Origin: Flavobacteriales bacterium UBA5939
GTDB lineage: Bacteria > Bacteroidota > Bacteroidia > Flavobacteriales > Schleiferiaceae
Length of the DNA stretch: 30,744 nucleotides
Direction of reading: 5' to 3'
NCBI GenBank assembly: GCA_002430755.1
Contig: DJCX01000066.1
Coordinates: forward strand, 1-30,744
The first letter of the stretch is position 1. Every line of letters starts with the position of its first letter. Below the pieces are notes generated by a model that saw only the letters and a program-made list of their open reading frames with translations, did not search any database and had not been told where the DNA came from. Position numbers and translations under genes: made by a program. Positions 1 through 7,850 of the stretch are shown piece after piece.

Positions 1-420
1 ACAGATCCATATTCGCACACACCGGGTGGTAAAGGTGCGCAGCAGCCAGGAATGACAGGTCAGGTGAAAGAGGATTTGATCAGCCGATTCGGCGAGCTTG
101 GTGTATCTGTGAAACACGGCCAGCTGAGCTTTGTACCTAAGATTCTTCGCGCAGAAGAATTCTTGGAGGTTGCAAGCGAGTTTGAGTATGTAAATTTAGA
201 TGATGAAGTGGCGAAGGTTGCGGTTCCAAGCGGCGGTTTGGCCTTCACATACTGTCAGGTGCCTGTAGTTTACCAGCGTGCTGAAGCGGCGAAAGTGGTC
301 GTGCATACTGAGGCAGGAGTAGAAGAAGTAGCAGGAAGTACATTGAGTGCTGATATGACTTCTGAATTGTTCCGTAGAACGAACAACGTAAAACAGATCA
401 CCGTATCTGTTGTGAAATAA
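1..420 (+). CDS. C-terminal end of a large protein, possibly a beta-1,3-glucan phosphorylase (partial, cut by left edge)
   Basis: The reading frame is open from base 1 to the TAA at 418-420, giving 139 residues; the first internal ATG is at 52, but the coding sense upstream of it shows that the gene starts outside the window. The fragment contains PGMTGQVKEDLISRFGELGV followed by a short beta-rich tail with no membrane segment. This resembles my recollection of the C-terminal part of large Bacteroidota carbohydrate-active proteins of the GH94/GH149 phosphorylase type, but no catalytic residue lies in the visible part, so the family is a guess. The context fits: it is followed after 6 bases by a GH17 gene and then by GH30 and a sugar symporter. 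A cytosolic phosphorylase would turn imported beta-1,3-oligoglucosides into glucose-1-phosphate. It could equally be another large glycoside-active enzyme. Confidence 0.45.
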   Translation, partial: TDPYSHTPGGKGAQQPGMTGQVKEDLISRFGELGVSVKHGQLSFVPKILRAEEFLEVASEFEYVNLDDEVAKVAVPSGGLAFTYCQVPVVYQRAEAAKVVVHTEAGVEEVAGSTLSADMTSELFRRTNNVKQITVSVVK

Positions 421-426
421 GATTGA

Positions 427-1695
427 ATGAAAGGAGCAGGTAGAAGAATTCTCGGCTTTGGCGCATTAGTAGCTTTACTGATGTTGAGTTCTTGTACAGC
501 TACGAATGAGCCTATGGCAATGAGTAAGAGTGCAAAAGAAATACTTGGGAACCCAGCGTACCGAGCAATTTCATATGGAGGATATCGAGGTAAGAACAGG
601 AACGAGCAACCTTCTATCGAAGAGCTGAAAGAAGATTTAAAGATCATGTCAGCGATGGGAGTTCGATTGCTTCGGACGTACAACCTACAGCTTCCACACG
701 CACCAAATGTGCTCAAGGCCATAAAGGCGCTCAAAGAGGAAGACCCTTCCTTTGAAATGTACGTTATGCTCGGGGCTTGGATTGATTGTCAAGGCGCTTG
801 GACTTCTGAGGCTCCAGACCACAGTAAGGAAAGTGAGGAGAACAACACCAGCGAGATTCAAAAGGCAGTACGCTATGCCAACGAGTACCCTGATATTGTG
901 AAGATCATCGCCGTGGGAAATGAAGCCATGGTGCATTGGGCGGCGAGTTATTTTGTCCACCCTTCAGTTATCTTGAAGTATGTGAATTACCTCCAGGAGT
1001 TGAAGCGCATGGGCAAATTACCGGCAGACCTATGGGTGACTTCCTCCGATAATTTTGCCTCATGGGGCGGCGGGGAAGAAGCCTATCATTTACGCGAGTT
1101 GGAAGAGCTGATCATGGCGGTGGATTATGTGAGTATGCACACCTATCCGTTCCACGATACGCATTATAACAGCGCGTTTTGGGAAAGTCCAGCGGATGAA
1201 GCCAATGGATTTTCTGATCACGACCGTGTTTTAATGGCAATGCAACGTGCGGCATTCTATGCCCAAGGCCAATACGAAAGTGTGAAGGCATACGTTCACG
1301 GCATTGCACCCGACAAGCCTATCCATATCGGTGAAACGGGCTGGTCAAGTGTTAGCGTAGGTTTTTATGGGAACAACGGCTCTTTTGCAGCTGACGAGTA
1401 TAAGCAAGCTATCTACCACAATGCCATGCGTGAATGGACCGATGCAGAAGGGATAAGCTGCTTTTATTTCGAAGCCTTCGACGAACAATGGAAAGATCCT
1501 AATCATCCCGATGGATCTGAAAATCATTTTGGATTAATCACCTTGGATGGACAAGCTAAATATGGCTTATGGGATTTGGTAGATGAAGGCGTTTTCGAAG
1601 GACTGACTAGAGGAGGTCAAGAGATTACGAAGACTTTTGAAGGAGATACTACTGCGCTGTTACAGACCGTTAGCGCACCAAAAAGAAGACGTTAG
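427..1695 (+). CDS. Lipoprotein glycoside hydrolase family 17 (beta-1,3-glucanase-like)
   Basis: The 422-residue product starts with a lipoprotein signal (hydrophobic stretch 8-21, lipobox LSSC with Cys23), so it should be anchored in an outer or periplasmic membrane leaflet. The rest is one GH17 TIM barrel: AVGNEAMVHW carries the likely acid/base Glu166, and HIGETGWSS the likely nucleophile Glu303, the hallmark GH17 pair. The GH17 C-terminal aromatic motif FYFEAFDEQWK follows at about 347-357. GH17 enzymes cleave or transfer beta-1,3-glucan chains, which suggests action on laminarin or oligosaccharides from it. The gene lies 6 bases after the preceding gene and 1 base before the next, so it is part of one operon. 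Hydrolase or transglycosylase activity cannot be told apart from the sequence. Confidence 0.88.
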   Translation: MKGAGRRILGFGALVALLMLSSCTATNEPMAMSKSAKEILGNPAYRAISYGGYRGKNRNEQPSIEELKEDLKIMSAMGVRLLRTYNLQLPHAPNVLKAIKALKEEDPSFEMYVMLGAWIDCQGAWTSEAPDHSKESEENNTSEIQKAVRYANEYPDIVKIIAVGNEAMVHWAASYFVHPSVILKYVNYLQELKRMGKLPADLWVTSSDNFASWGGGEEAYHLRELEELIMAVDYVSMHTYPFHDTHYNSAFWESPADEANGFSDHDRVLMAMQRAAFYAQGQYESVKAYVHGIAPDKPIHIGETGWSSVSVGFYGNNGSFAADEYKQAIYHNAMREWTDAEGISCFYFEAFDEQWKDPNHPDGSENHFGLITLDGQAKYGLWDLVDEGVFEGLTRGGQEITKTFEGDTTALLQTVSAPKRRR

Positions 1696-1696
1696 A

Positions 1697-2674
1697 ATGA
1701 AGAAATTTGCCGCTCTTTTTGCGATGGTTTTACTAGCTGCATGTAGCAGTGAACAACACCCAGTTGTAGAGGAACAACAAGAACCTGCAGAATATTTCAA
1801 GGCCATATGTTACCACCCTGTAAACGTCGGCAACACCCAGCGTAGTTGGGAGTTTATCGACGAGGATTTAGACCTTATGCAGGAAGCTGGAATTTCTGTC
1901 ATCCGTGTGTATATGCCAATTATTGATGAAAATGTTCTCGATAAACTTGCCGAGCGCGGAATGAAGGTCATTACCAGTTTTGGTTACAACCAAGACAGTG
2001 TTTTTGATTTGTATTCCGGTACCTATTTAGATTATGTAATCAAGTACAAGCACCATCCTGCCATCTATTTGTGGGAGCTTGGTAATGAATACAACTATCA
2101 TCCGGAATGGTTTGACGGGGATTTAATGAATTGGTACACAACGTTGGAAAAAGCAGTAGATGCCATTCATACGGCAGACAGCGTGCATCTGGTTACAACT
2201 GCCCACGGCGAAGTTCCAGATTCAACGGCCATGTACTACGGACGTCATCTAGACATGTGGGGTTTCAACGTGTATCGTTGGGATCTACCTGCGTCATTTG
2301 TTGCCGATTGGCGATCGAAAAGTGATAAGCCCTTTTATTTCTCAGAGTTGGGGGCAGACAGTTACATGACTATCGAGAAAGACTCTCTTGAGCAAGGCGT
2401 GAACGAACGTGCTCAGGCGGTTGCGGTAAGTCATATCATTGATGAATTAGAACCTCACGCTCATGAATTTGAAGGAATGACGCTATTTTCATTTACCGAC
2501 GGTTGGTGGAAAGCGGGTAATCCGGAAATTCAGGATATTGGAGGTTGGGCGCCGAACAGCAGCGGTGTTCCATACGACGGCTCACCCAATGAGGAATTTT
2601 GGGGAATTGTCAATATTGACAGAACGAAAAAGGAGGTCTTTGCTGCTGTTAGAGACCGATTTAAGAAAGAATGA
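1697..2674 (+). CDS. Lipoprotein clan GH-A glycoside hydrolase with GH2/GH72 (Gas1)-like motifs
   Basis: The open frame extends upstream to 1637, but the ATG at 1697 is chosen because it lies one base after the previous stop and begins a clean lipoprotein signal (MKKFAALFAMVLLAAC, Cys16). This gives 325 residues. The body is a single TIM barrel: WELGNEYNY holds the probable acid/base Glu131 and FYFSELGADSY the probable nucleophile Glu217, the arrangement of clan GH-A. The FSELG and LGNE motifs resemble fungal beta-1,3-glucanosyltransferases (GH72) and the catalytic core of GH2, but neither the GH2 beta-sandwich domains nor a GH72 cysteine pattern is present. A role in beta-glucan cleavage or transfer is inferred from the flanking GH17 and GH30 genes. 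Its end overlaps the next start codon (ATGATGA). Confidence 0.75.
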   Translation: MKKFAALFAMVLLAACSSEQHPVVEEQQEPAEYFKAICYHPVNVGNTQRSWEFIDEDLDLMQEAGISVIRVYMPIIDENVLDKLAERGMKVITSFGYNQDSVFDLYSGTYLDYVIKYKHHPAIYLWELGNEYNYHPEWFDGDLMNWYTTLEKAVDAIHTADSVHLVTTAHGEVPDSTAMYYGRHLDMWGFNVYRWDLPASFVADWRSKSDKPFYFSELGADSYMTIEKDSLEQGVNERAQAVAVSHIIDELEPHAHEFEGMTLFSFTDGWWKAGNPEIQDIGGWAPNSSGVPYDGSPNEEFWGIVNIDRTKKEVFAAVRDRFKKE

Positions 2675-4170
2675 TGAAAACGAAGCTCATACCCGTCCTA
2701 ACCTTAGGCCTTATGATTCAGGCCTGTAGCCCAGAATCAACTATGAAAGTGAACGTATTTGAAACTTCAGCATCCGGGAAGAATTTAGAACAGGTAAGTG
2801 CTTTTGAGAAGACAGAAAACCATTCTTCTATTTCGGTAAATACCGAGGTCAAGCGTCAAGAGATTATTGGTTTCGGGGGTGCTTTTACGGAATCTTCGGC
2901 CTACAACTTAAACCAGCTGAGTCCAGAAAACCGCATGGAGGTACTGCAAGCCTATTTTTCTAAGGAAGGCTCTGCGTACAGTTTAACACGTACACACATG
3001 AATTCGTGTGATTTTTCGGTGAGTAATTACTCGTACACACCTGTGGAAGGTGATGTTAACCTGGAACATTTCAGCATCGAAGAAGACCGCGACGACCTCA
3101 TTCCAATGATTAAGGATGCGCAGAACATTAGTGAAGAGGGTTTCAAACTATTTGCTTCACCATGGTCCGCAGCACCTTGGATGAAGGACAACAACGAATG
3201 GCGTGCCGGCAAACTCAAGGAAGAATATTACCCAACGTGGGCGTTGTTCTTCAGCAAGTATGTGGATGCATATACCGCAGAGGGCATAGATTTATGGGGC
3301 TTTACTGTAGAAAACGAGCCGCACGGCAACGGCGGTAATTGGGAGAGTATGCATTACTCACCTGAAGAAATGACTCGATTCGTAAATGAACACTTGGGTC
3401 CCCAACTAGAAGCCGATGGCAAAGGAGATTTAATCATTTTAGGTTACGACCAGAACCGTCAAGGAATCCAAGAATGGGCGGATGTAATGTACAAGGACGA
3501 AGAGTCCAAGAAATACTACGACGGTATGGCAGTTCACTGGTATGAAAGTACTTACGATTACTTTCCAGAAGAATTGGAATACGCCTACAATAGTGCTCCC
3601 GAAATGCTCTTGCTCCAAACGGAAGCATGTATTGACAATCAAGTCCCTGAGTGGAAAAATGACCATTGGTATTGGGAGAAAGAAGCCACGGACTGGGGTT
3701 ATTACTGGCGTGAGGAGGCCAACCGTCACTTGCATCCGAAATACGCACCGGTCAACCGTTATGCACGCGATATCATAGGTTGTTTGAACCATTGGGTACA
3801 AGGATGGGTCGATTGGAATATGGTGCTGGATCGTCAAGGAGGTCCGAACTGGGCAAATAACTGGTGTATTGCACCGGTTATTGTTGATACCGACAACGAC
3901 GAGATTTACTACACACCGATGTTCTATGTACTACAGCATTTCAGCAAATTTATTCGTCCAGGCGCGCATGTAGTTGAGGCTACTTGCAGTGATGAAGAAT
4001 TAATGGTTGCTGCAGCAGAAAATATGGATGGATCCCTAGTGGTAGTGGTCTTCAATGAAGGAGCGCAAGCCAGAAGCTTTGATCTAGAGATTGGTGGTGA
4101 AATGACCACGATTTCTATCGAGGCACAAGCGCTTCAAACCATAATTAAAACACCTAAATCTGAAGCATAG
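2671..4170 (+). CDS. Lipoprotein glycoside hydrolase family 30 (GH30, likely beta-1,6-glucosidase or glucanase)
   Basis: The 499-residue product has a lipoprotein signal (lipobox IQAC, Cys19) and a full-length GH30 domain. Visible family features are IIGFGGAFTESSA (about 65-77), the strand TVENEPHG with acid/base Glu216, and LLLQTEACID with nucleophile Glu318. After the barrel, at about 410-495, comes the small beta-sandwich that GH30 enzymes carry (ending SIEAQALQTIIK). Family members act as beta-glucosylceramidases, beta-xylosidases or beta-1,6-glucanases; in laminarin loci of marine flavobacteria GH30 removes beta-1,6 branches, and that role fits here next to two GH17 genes. The start may be 2671 or 2674 (two consecutive ATG codons); both overlap the upstream stop, indicating translational coupling. 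The following gene starts immediately after the stop codon. Confidence 0.9.
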   Translation: MMKTKLIPVLTLGLMIQACSPESTMKVNVFETSASGKNLEQVSAFEKTENHSSISVNTEVKRQEIIGFGGAFTESSAYNLNQLSPENRMEVLQAYFSKEGSAYSLTRTHMNSCDFSVSNYSYTPVEGDVNLEHFSIEEDRDDLIPMIKDAQNISEEGFKLFASPWSAAPWMKDNNEWRAGKLKEEYYPTWALFFSKYVDAYTAEGIDLWGFTVENEPHGNGGNWESMHYSPEEMTRFVNEHLGPQLEADGKGDLIILGYDQNRQGIQEWADVMYKDEESKKYYDGMAVHWYESTYDYFPEELEYAYNSAPEMLLLQTEACIDNQVPEWKNDHWYWEKEATDWGYYWREEANRHLHPKYAPVNRYARDIIGCLNHWVQGWVDWNMVLDRQGGPNWANNWCIAPVIVDTDNDEIYYTPMFYVLQHFSKFIRPGAHVVEATCSDEELMVAAAENMDGSLVVVVFNEGAQARSFDLEIGGEMTTISIEAQALQTIIKTPKSEA

Positions 4171-5580
4171 ATGAGTGCAACGAATACAGTCCCTATGGGG
4201 CAAAAAATAGCCTTTGGAATTGGCATGTTGGCGAATCAAATGTTCCCTGCAGCCATGAGTATTTTCATGGTAGTATTGGTCCAAGATTTGGGTTTCCCAG
4301 GTTGGATGTGGGGTGTCATTTTCTTTGCACCGCGAGCCTTCGATAGTATCATGGACCCGATCATGGGATTCATCTCTGACAACACAAGAAGTACATGGGG
4401 ACGCCGGCGACAATACGTCTTTTGGGGCGCTTTGCTGATGGGTTTTGCATTTGCTATGCTTTGGCAGTTGTACCGTGAAAATAGCGTTGCATACAACTTC
4501 ACCTATGTGATGGTGTGGTCCTTTGTGTTCTATTTGGGGCTGACCATATTCGGTGTTCCTTATGTAAGTATGGGTTACGAGATGAGCGACGATTACCACG
4601 AGCGAACCAGTGTTATGGCCATCTCACAGTGGATCGGTCAATGGGCTTGGGTTATTGCGCCGTGGTTCTGGGTAATCATGTACGATCCGGATTGGTTCCC
4701 ATCAGCGGATGAAGCAACGCGAACGTTATCCATTTGGGTGGCAGTAGTATTTACGCTTTGTGCTATTGCACCGGCGGTATTTATTAAAGGAGAAAGCACC
4801 AAAGATCGAAGCGATTACGAGCCGTTAGATTTCAGAGGGATTTTGGGCAGCATCAATAAAATTGCAAAGAACTTCGTCGAGGCATTTTCGTCGCCACCGT
4901 TTAGAAAGTTGTGTATTGCGACCTTCTTAATTTTCAACGGTTTTAATACCGTGGCCAGCTTCACTTATTTTGTGATTCGTTCGCACCTCTTTAATGGTGC
5001 TGCTCCAGGTGTATGGCCAACCCTATTCGGTTCTGTAGGTGCTATCGTGACCACTTTTATTGTCATTCCTATTGTCGCTCGTATGGCGAAGACTATGGGT
5101 AAGAAGCGCGCCTTTATTTTGTCGCAATCTATTTCCATTATTGGTTATACACTGCTTTGGTTCTTGATGATACCTGGCAAGCCGTATATGTTCCTTTTTG
5201 CATTACCGTTCCACTCTTTTGGTATCGGTGGACTATTCACCATCATGATGTCCATGACCTCGGATGTTCTTGATATTGACGAGCTCAATACCGGCAAGCG
5301 CCGTGAGGGTGTCTTTGGCGCTATCTACTGGTGGATGGTTAAGCTCGGATTTGCCTTTGCCGGGGCGTTGAGTGGTCTCATTTTGACCTTGGTGAATTAC
5401 CAAAGTGGTGCAGAAGTGCAGCCCGAGGGCGCTGTGACTGGTCTTCGTTTAGTATTCTCGGGTCTCCCAATTATCTGTACGCTTATTGCTATTGCGGTGA
5501 TGTGGAACTACAAGGTAGATGAGAATTACGCCAAGGAAGTTCGTGCACAATTAGATGCTCGAAAGGCCGCTGAAGCTTAA
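4171..5580 (+). CDS. GPH-type (MFS_2) sugar:cation symporter
   Basis: The 469-residue protein has about twelve hydrophobic segments and no cleavable signal. It carries the glycoside-pentoside-hexuronide family signature DPIMGFISDNTRSTWGRRR (62-80) between the second and third segments. Such carriers move glycosides or oligosaccharides across the inner membrane with a cation. The stretch VFGAIYWWMVKLGFAFAGAL near the C-terminus is also typical. The gene begins directly after the GH30 stop and is followed after 21 bases by a GH17 without signal peptide. This suggests that it imports short beta-glucosides or laminari-oligosaccharides for cytosolic breakdown. The substrate is inferred from context only. 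Confidence 0.87.
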   Translation: MSATNTVPMGQKIAFGIGMLANQMFPAAMSIFMVVLVQDLGFPGWMWGVIFFAPRAFDSIMDPIMGFISDNTRSTWGRRRQYVFWGALLMGFAFAMLWQLYRENSVAYNFTYVMVWSFVFYLGLTIFGVPYVSMGYEMSDDYHERTSVMAISQWIGQWAWVIAPWFWVIMYDPDWFPSADEATRTLSIWVAVVFTLCAIAPAVFIKGESTKDRSDYEPLDFRGILGSINKIAKNFVEAFSSPPFRKLCIATFLIFNGFNTVASFTYFVIRSHLFNGAAPGVWPTLFGSVGAIVTTFIVIPIVARMAKTMGKKRAFILSQSISIIGYTLLWFLMIPGKPYMFLFALPFHSFGIGGLFTIMMSMTSDVLDIDELNTGKRREGVFGAIYWWMVKLGFAFAGALSGLILTLVNYQSGAEVQPEGAVTGLRLVFSGLPIICTLIAIAVMWNYKVDENYAKEVRAQLDARKAAEA

Positions 5581-5601
5581 CAATTATTCACACCAACCAA
5601 T

Positions 5602-6489
5602 ATGTCTTTTAGAGGAGATAAATTCATGTCACTTGCAGGAGGACCATCTCTTGCAATGTCAACATCAGAGCTTCAGGCAGAAGCTAAAAAGTTGCTCGAC
5701 GCCGGTATTCACGGTATTTGTTTTAGTGCCTATGACGAGGGTCAGGCACCTGGTGATCAACTGACAGAAGCACAGATTCGTCGCAAGCTAGAGATCTTGA
5801 AGCCGCACGTAGGATGGGTTAGAACGTTTTCTTGTACAGAAGGGAATGAGATTATTGCTCGAGTAGCTACCGAACTAGGTATTAAAACTTTGGTAGGCGC
5901 GTGGCTCGGCGATGATTTAGCAAAAAACGAAGAAGAGATTAAAGGTCTGATTGCACTTTGTGGCGAAGGTGTTGTTGATGTTGCTGCTGTAGGAAATGAA
6001 GTATTGTATAGAGAGGATCTAGAATCGGCCCAATTGCTTGAGTATATCAAACGTGTAAAGGCACAGGTAAATGGTGTGCCCGTTGGGTATGTGGATGCGT
6101 ATTATGAGTTTACTGATTATCCTGCTATTGCCGATGCGTGTGATGTTATTTTGGCCAATTGTTATCCGTATTGGGAAGGTTGTTCGCTAGAGTACTCGCT
6201 CATGTATATGAAGCAGATGTATCAAGAAGCAAAGGATGCAGGACGTGGTCAAAAGCGTGTAATCATCACCGAAACGGGCTGGCCTTCGAGCGGTCAAAGT
6301 ATCGGTGGTGCTCATGCGTCGTTCAACAATAGCCTCAAGTATTTTATTAATTCTATTCGATGGTCGAACGAAAGTGGCATCGAAATGTTCTATTTTTCAT
6401 CGTTTGATGAAAGTTGGAAAGTTGAAAAAGAAGGTGATGTTGGAGCTGCATGGGGACTTTGGGATAAAAATGAGAAGCTTAAGTTTTAG
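5602..6489 (+). CDS. Cytosolic glycoside hydrolase family 17 (beta-1,3-glucanase-like)
   Basis: The 295-residue protein is a GH17 TIM barrel with the two diagnostic motifs: AVGNEVLYRED with acid/base Glu133, and IITETGWPSSG with nucleophile Glu224; MFYFSSFDESWK follows near the C-terminus. Unlike the GH17 at the start of the operon it has no signal peptide or lipobox from either possible start, so it should act in the cytosol on imported oligosaccharides. The first ATG is at 5602. A second in-frame ATG at 5626 is preceded by AGGAG at 5613-5617 with an 8-base gap, which is rare in this phylum and makes 5626 a serious alternative; it would drop eight residues outside the barrel. The 3' end overlaps the next gene by 20 bases. 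Confidence 0.87.
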   Translation: MSFRGDKFMSLAGGPSLAMSTSELQAEAKKLLDAGIHGICFSAYDEGQAPGDQLTEAQIRRKLEILKPHVGWVRTFSCTEGNEIIARVATELGIKTLVGAWLGDDLAKNEEEIKGLIALCGEGVVDVAAVGNEVLYREDLESAQLLEYIKRVKAQVNGVPVGYVDAYYEFTDYPAIADACDVILANCYPYWEGCSLEYSLMYMKQMYQEAKDAGRGQKRVIITETGWPSSGQSIGGAHASFNNSLKYFINSIRWSNESGIEMFYFSSFDESWKVEKEGDVGAAWGLWDKNEKLKF

Positions 6490-7810
6490 TCTTTTAGCGG
6501 CGATAGTCGTTTTTAGTTCTTGCGGAAAACAAATCGAGGAACCGAAAGACCATAAGGTTTATGTAATCAGCAGAACCTCAGGACAGCCCCTGTCTAATGT
6601 GGAAATGCATTTGAATGGTCAGTTTCATTCTTATACGCCTTTAGACGGTACTGCTCAGGAAACAGATTTGCTTAGAACCGATTCTCTCTACCCGGTAGAT
6701 CCAGAATTCCAGTATACTTTAATTGCAGAAGTGGAGAATGCCACTTCGCTAAGCACTACGTATTGGGCAACTAAAGTCGCTACGCAAGAAGATAGTCTAG
6801 CGATAGCCTATTTAAAAGACCTACAGAATACCGTGGGACTGCTGCCTACCGTGCCTTATGGGAATCTTGTAAGCACTTACGATCAGGCTTTGGCAGCCAT
6901 TGCATTTATCCTGGCCGGAGAAATGCAGAGCGCAGAGCGCATCTTTGACTATTTCGAATCTATTCGAGAGACGGAACTAGAGAGTGGTCCTGGCGGCTTC
7001 TACCAGTTTAGATCCCCGTTGGGAGTGCCTTCTGGAAGACGTTGGATGGGCGATAACGCTTGGTTGCTCATTGCACTGAAGAATTACCCACTATCGGACA
7101 AGTATACAGGGCTCATTGCGTCACTTGAGTTTTGGCTCATGAGCTTGAACGACGAGACGGATCATGGACTTTGGGGTGGTTATGAAGCGAACGGGGATAC
7201 CATTCATAAGATTACCGAGGGGAATATTGATGCCTTTGCCGCGCTTGAAGGGTATGGCATTATCCATGAAAGTATTCTGACTCACCTTGAACAAGAGAAA
7301 TGGGACGCTGCCGACGGTAATTTTATCGCTTGGCCAACAAACCCTCCATATAAGTTTGCTTTGGATTGTAATACTTGGGGCTATTGTGCATTCCCCAACT
7401 TTGACGATGCTGCGCGAGCCTCTGTTTCGCGTTACGAAGTATCCGTGACAAGTACGGAAACTGGTGAAGCTATTGATGGCTATTGTTTTGATGAAGATCA
7501 AGATGTGCTCTGGTTTGAAGGAACTGCCCAAGTAGCAGTTATGCATTGGGTAGCTGGAGATAGAGAGAAAGCGGAAGCAGTCCTTGACGAATTGAAAAAA
7601 GGATGGCTCACGGGCCCTGTTGGTGAAGGGTTGCCATATACCGCGAATCAAGGCACTACGTACGGATCAGGAAACCTTTGGGCAACTGCGAATACAGAAC
7701 CGTGCGTGAGCTCTACAGCGTGGTATTTAATGGCCTCTTTTAGGCACAACGCCCTCTTCTTGGGTAGAAACAAGCCTGTACCTGCTTCGGACCAGTTCTG
7801 GGCAGAATAA
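6470..7810 (+). CDS. Lipoprotein of unknown family in the beta-glucan operon, helical-barrel-like
   Basis: The open frame reaches back to 6305, but the ATG at 6470 is preferred: it overlaps the GH17 stop by 20 bases and starts a lipoprotein signal (MRSLSFSLLAAIVVFSSC, Cys18). This gives 446 residues. I do not recognise a named family. After a short beta-rich N-terminal part (about 25-105, with the phrase SRTSGQPLSNVEMHLNGQFH), the rest is made of repeated amphipathic helices with recurring Trp and Gly: YDQALAAIAFILAGE, RRWMGDNAWLLIALKNY, GNIDAFAALEGYG, LWFEGTAQVAVMHWVAGD, GNLWATANTEP. That pattern resembles an (alpha/alpha)6 barrel of the six-hairpin glycosidase kind. Placement as the last gene of the operon suggests a role in glucan binding or cleavage, but this is inference. 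Acidic candidates for catalysis include the Glu of FEGTAQ and the Asp of MGDNAW. Confidence 0.7.
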   Translation: MRSLSFSLLAAIVVFSSCGKQIEEPKDHKVYVISRTSGQPLSNVEMHLNGQFHSYTPLDGTAQETDLLRTDSLYPVDPEFQYTLIAEVENATSLSTTYWATKVATQEDSLAIAYLKDLQNTVGLLPTVPYGNLVSTYDQALAAIAFILAGEMQSAERIFDYFESIRETELESGPGGFYQFRSPLGVPSGRRWMGDNAWLLIALKNYPLSDKYTGLIASLEFWLMSLNDETDHGLWGGYEANGDTIHKITEGNIDAFAALEGYGIIHESILTHLEQEKWDAADGNFIAWPTNPPYKFALDCNTWGYCAFPNFDDAARASVSRYEVSVTSTETGEAIDGYCFDEDQDVLWFEGTAQVAVMHWVAGDREKAEAVLDELKKGWLTGPVGEGLPYTANQGTTYGSGNLWATANTEPCVSSTAWYLMASFRHNALFLGRNKPVPASDQFWAE

Positions 7811-7838
7811 CTGACGCGGTTATAAAGAATATTCGCCG

Positions 7839-7846
7839 CATCTTTG
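7839..7846 (+). promoter_or_regulatory. Probable -7 promoter box of era (CATCTTTG)
   Basis: CATCTTTG matches the Bacteroidota -7 consensus TAnnTTTG at all fixed positions but the first. It ends four bases (CCTC) before the era ATG in the 40-base gap after the glucan operon. No clear -33 TTG is seen at the usual distance, so the call rests on the -7 box and position only. Confidence 0.35.
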
Positions 7847-7850
7847 CCTC

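Noticed and set aside
4084..4599. 171-codon open frame on - across the GH30/symporter junction
   Set aside because: Antisense shadow of two convincing genes, with a composition rich in His and Cys and no domain.
6305..6469. Upstream extension of the unassigned lipoprotein gene
   Set aside because: It lies wholly inside the GH17 gene in another frame and would bury the lipoprotein signal that starts at 6470.
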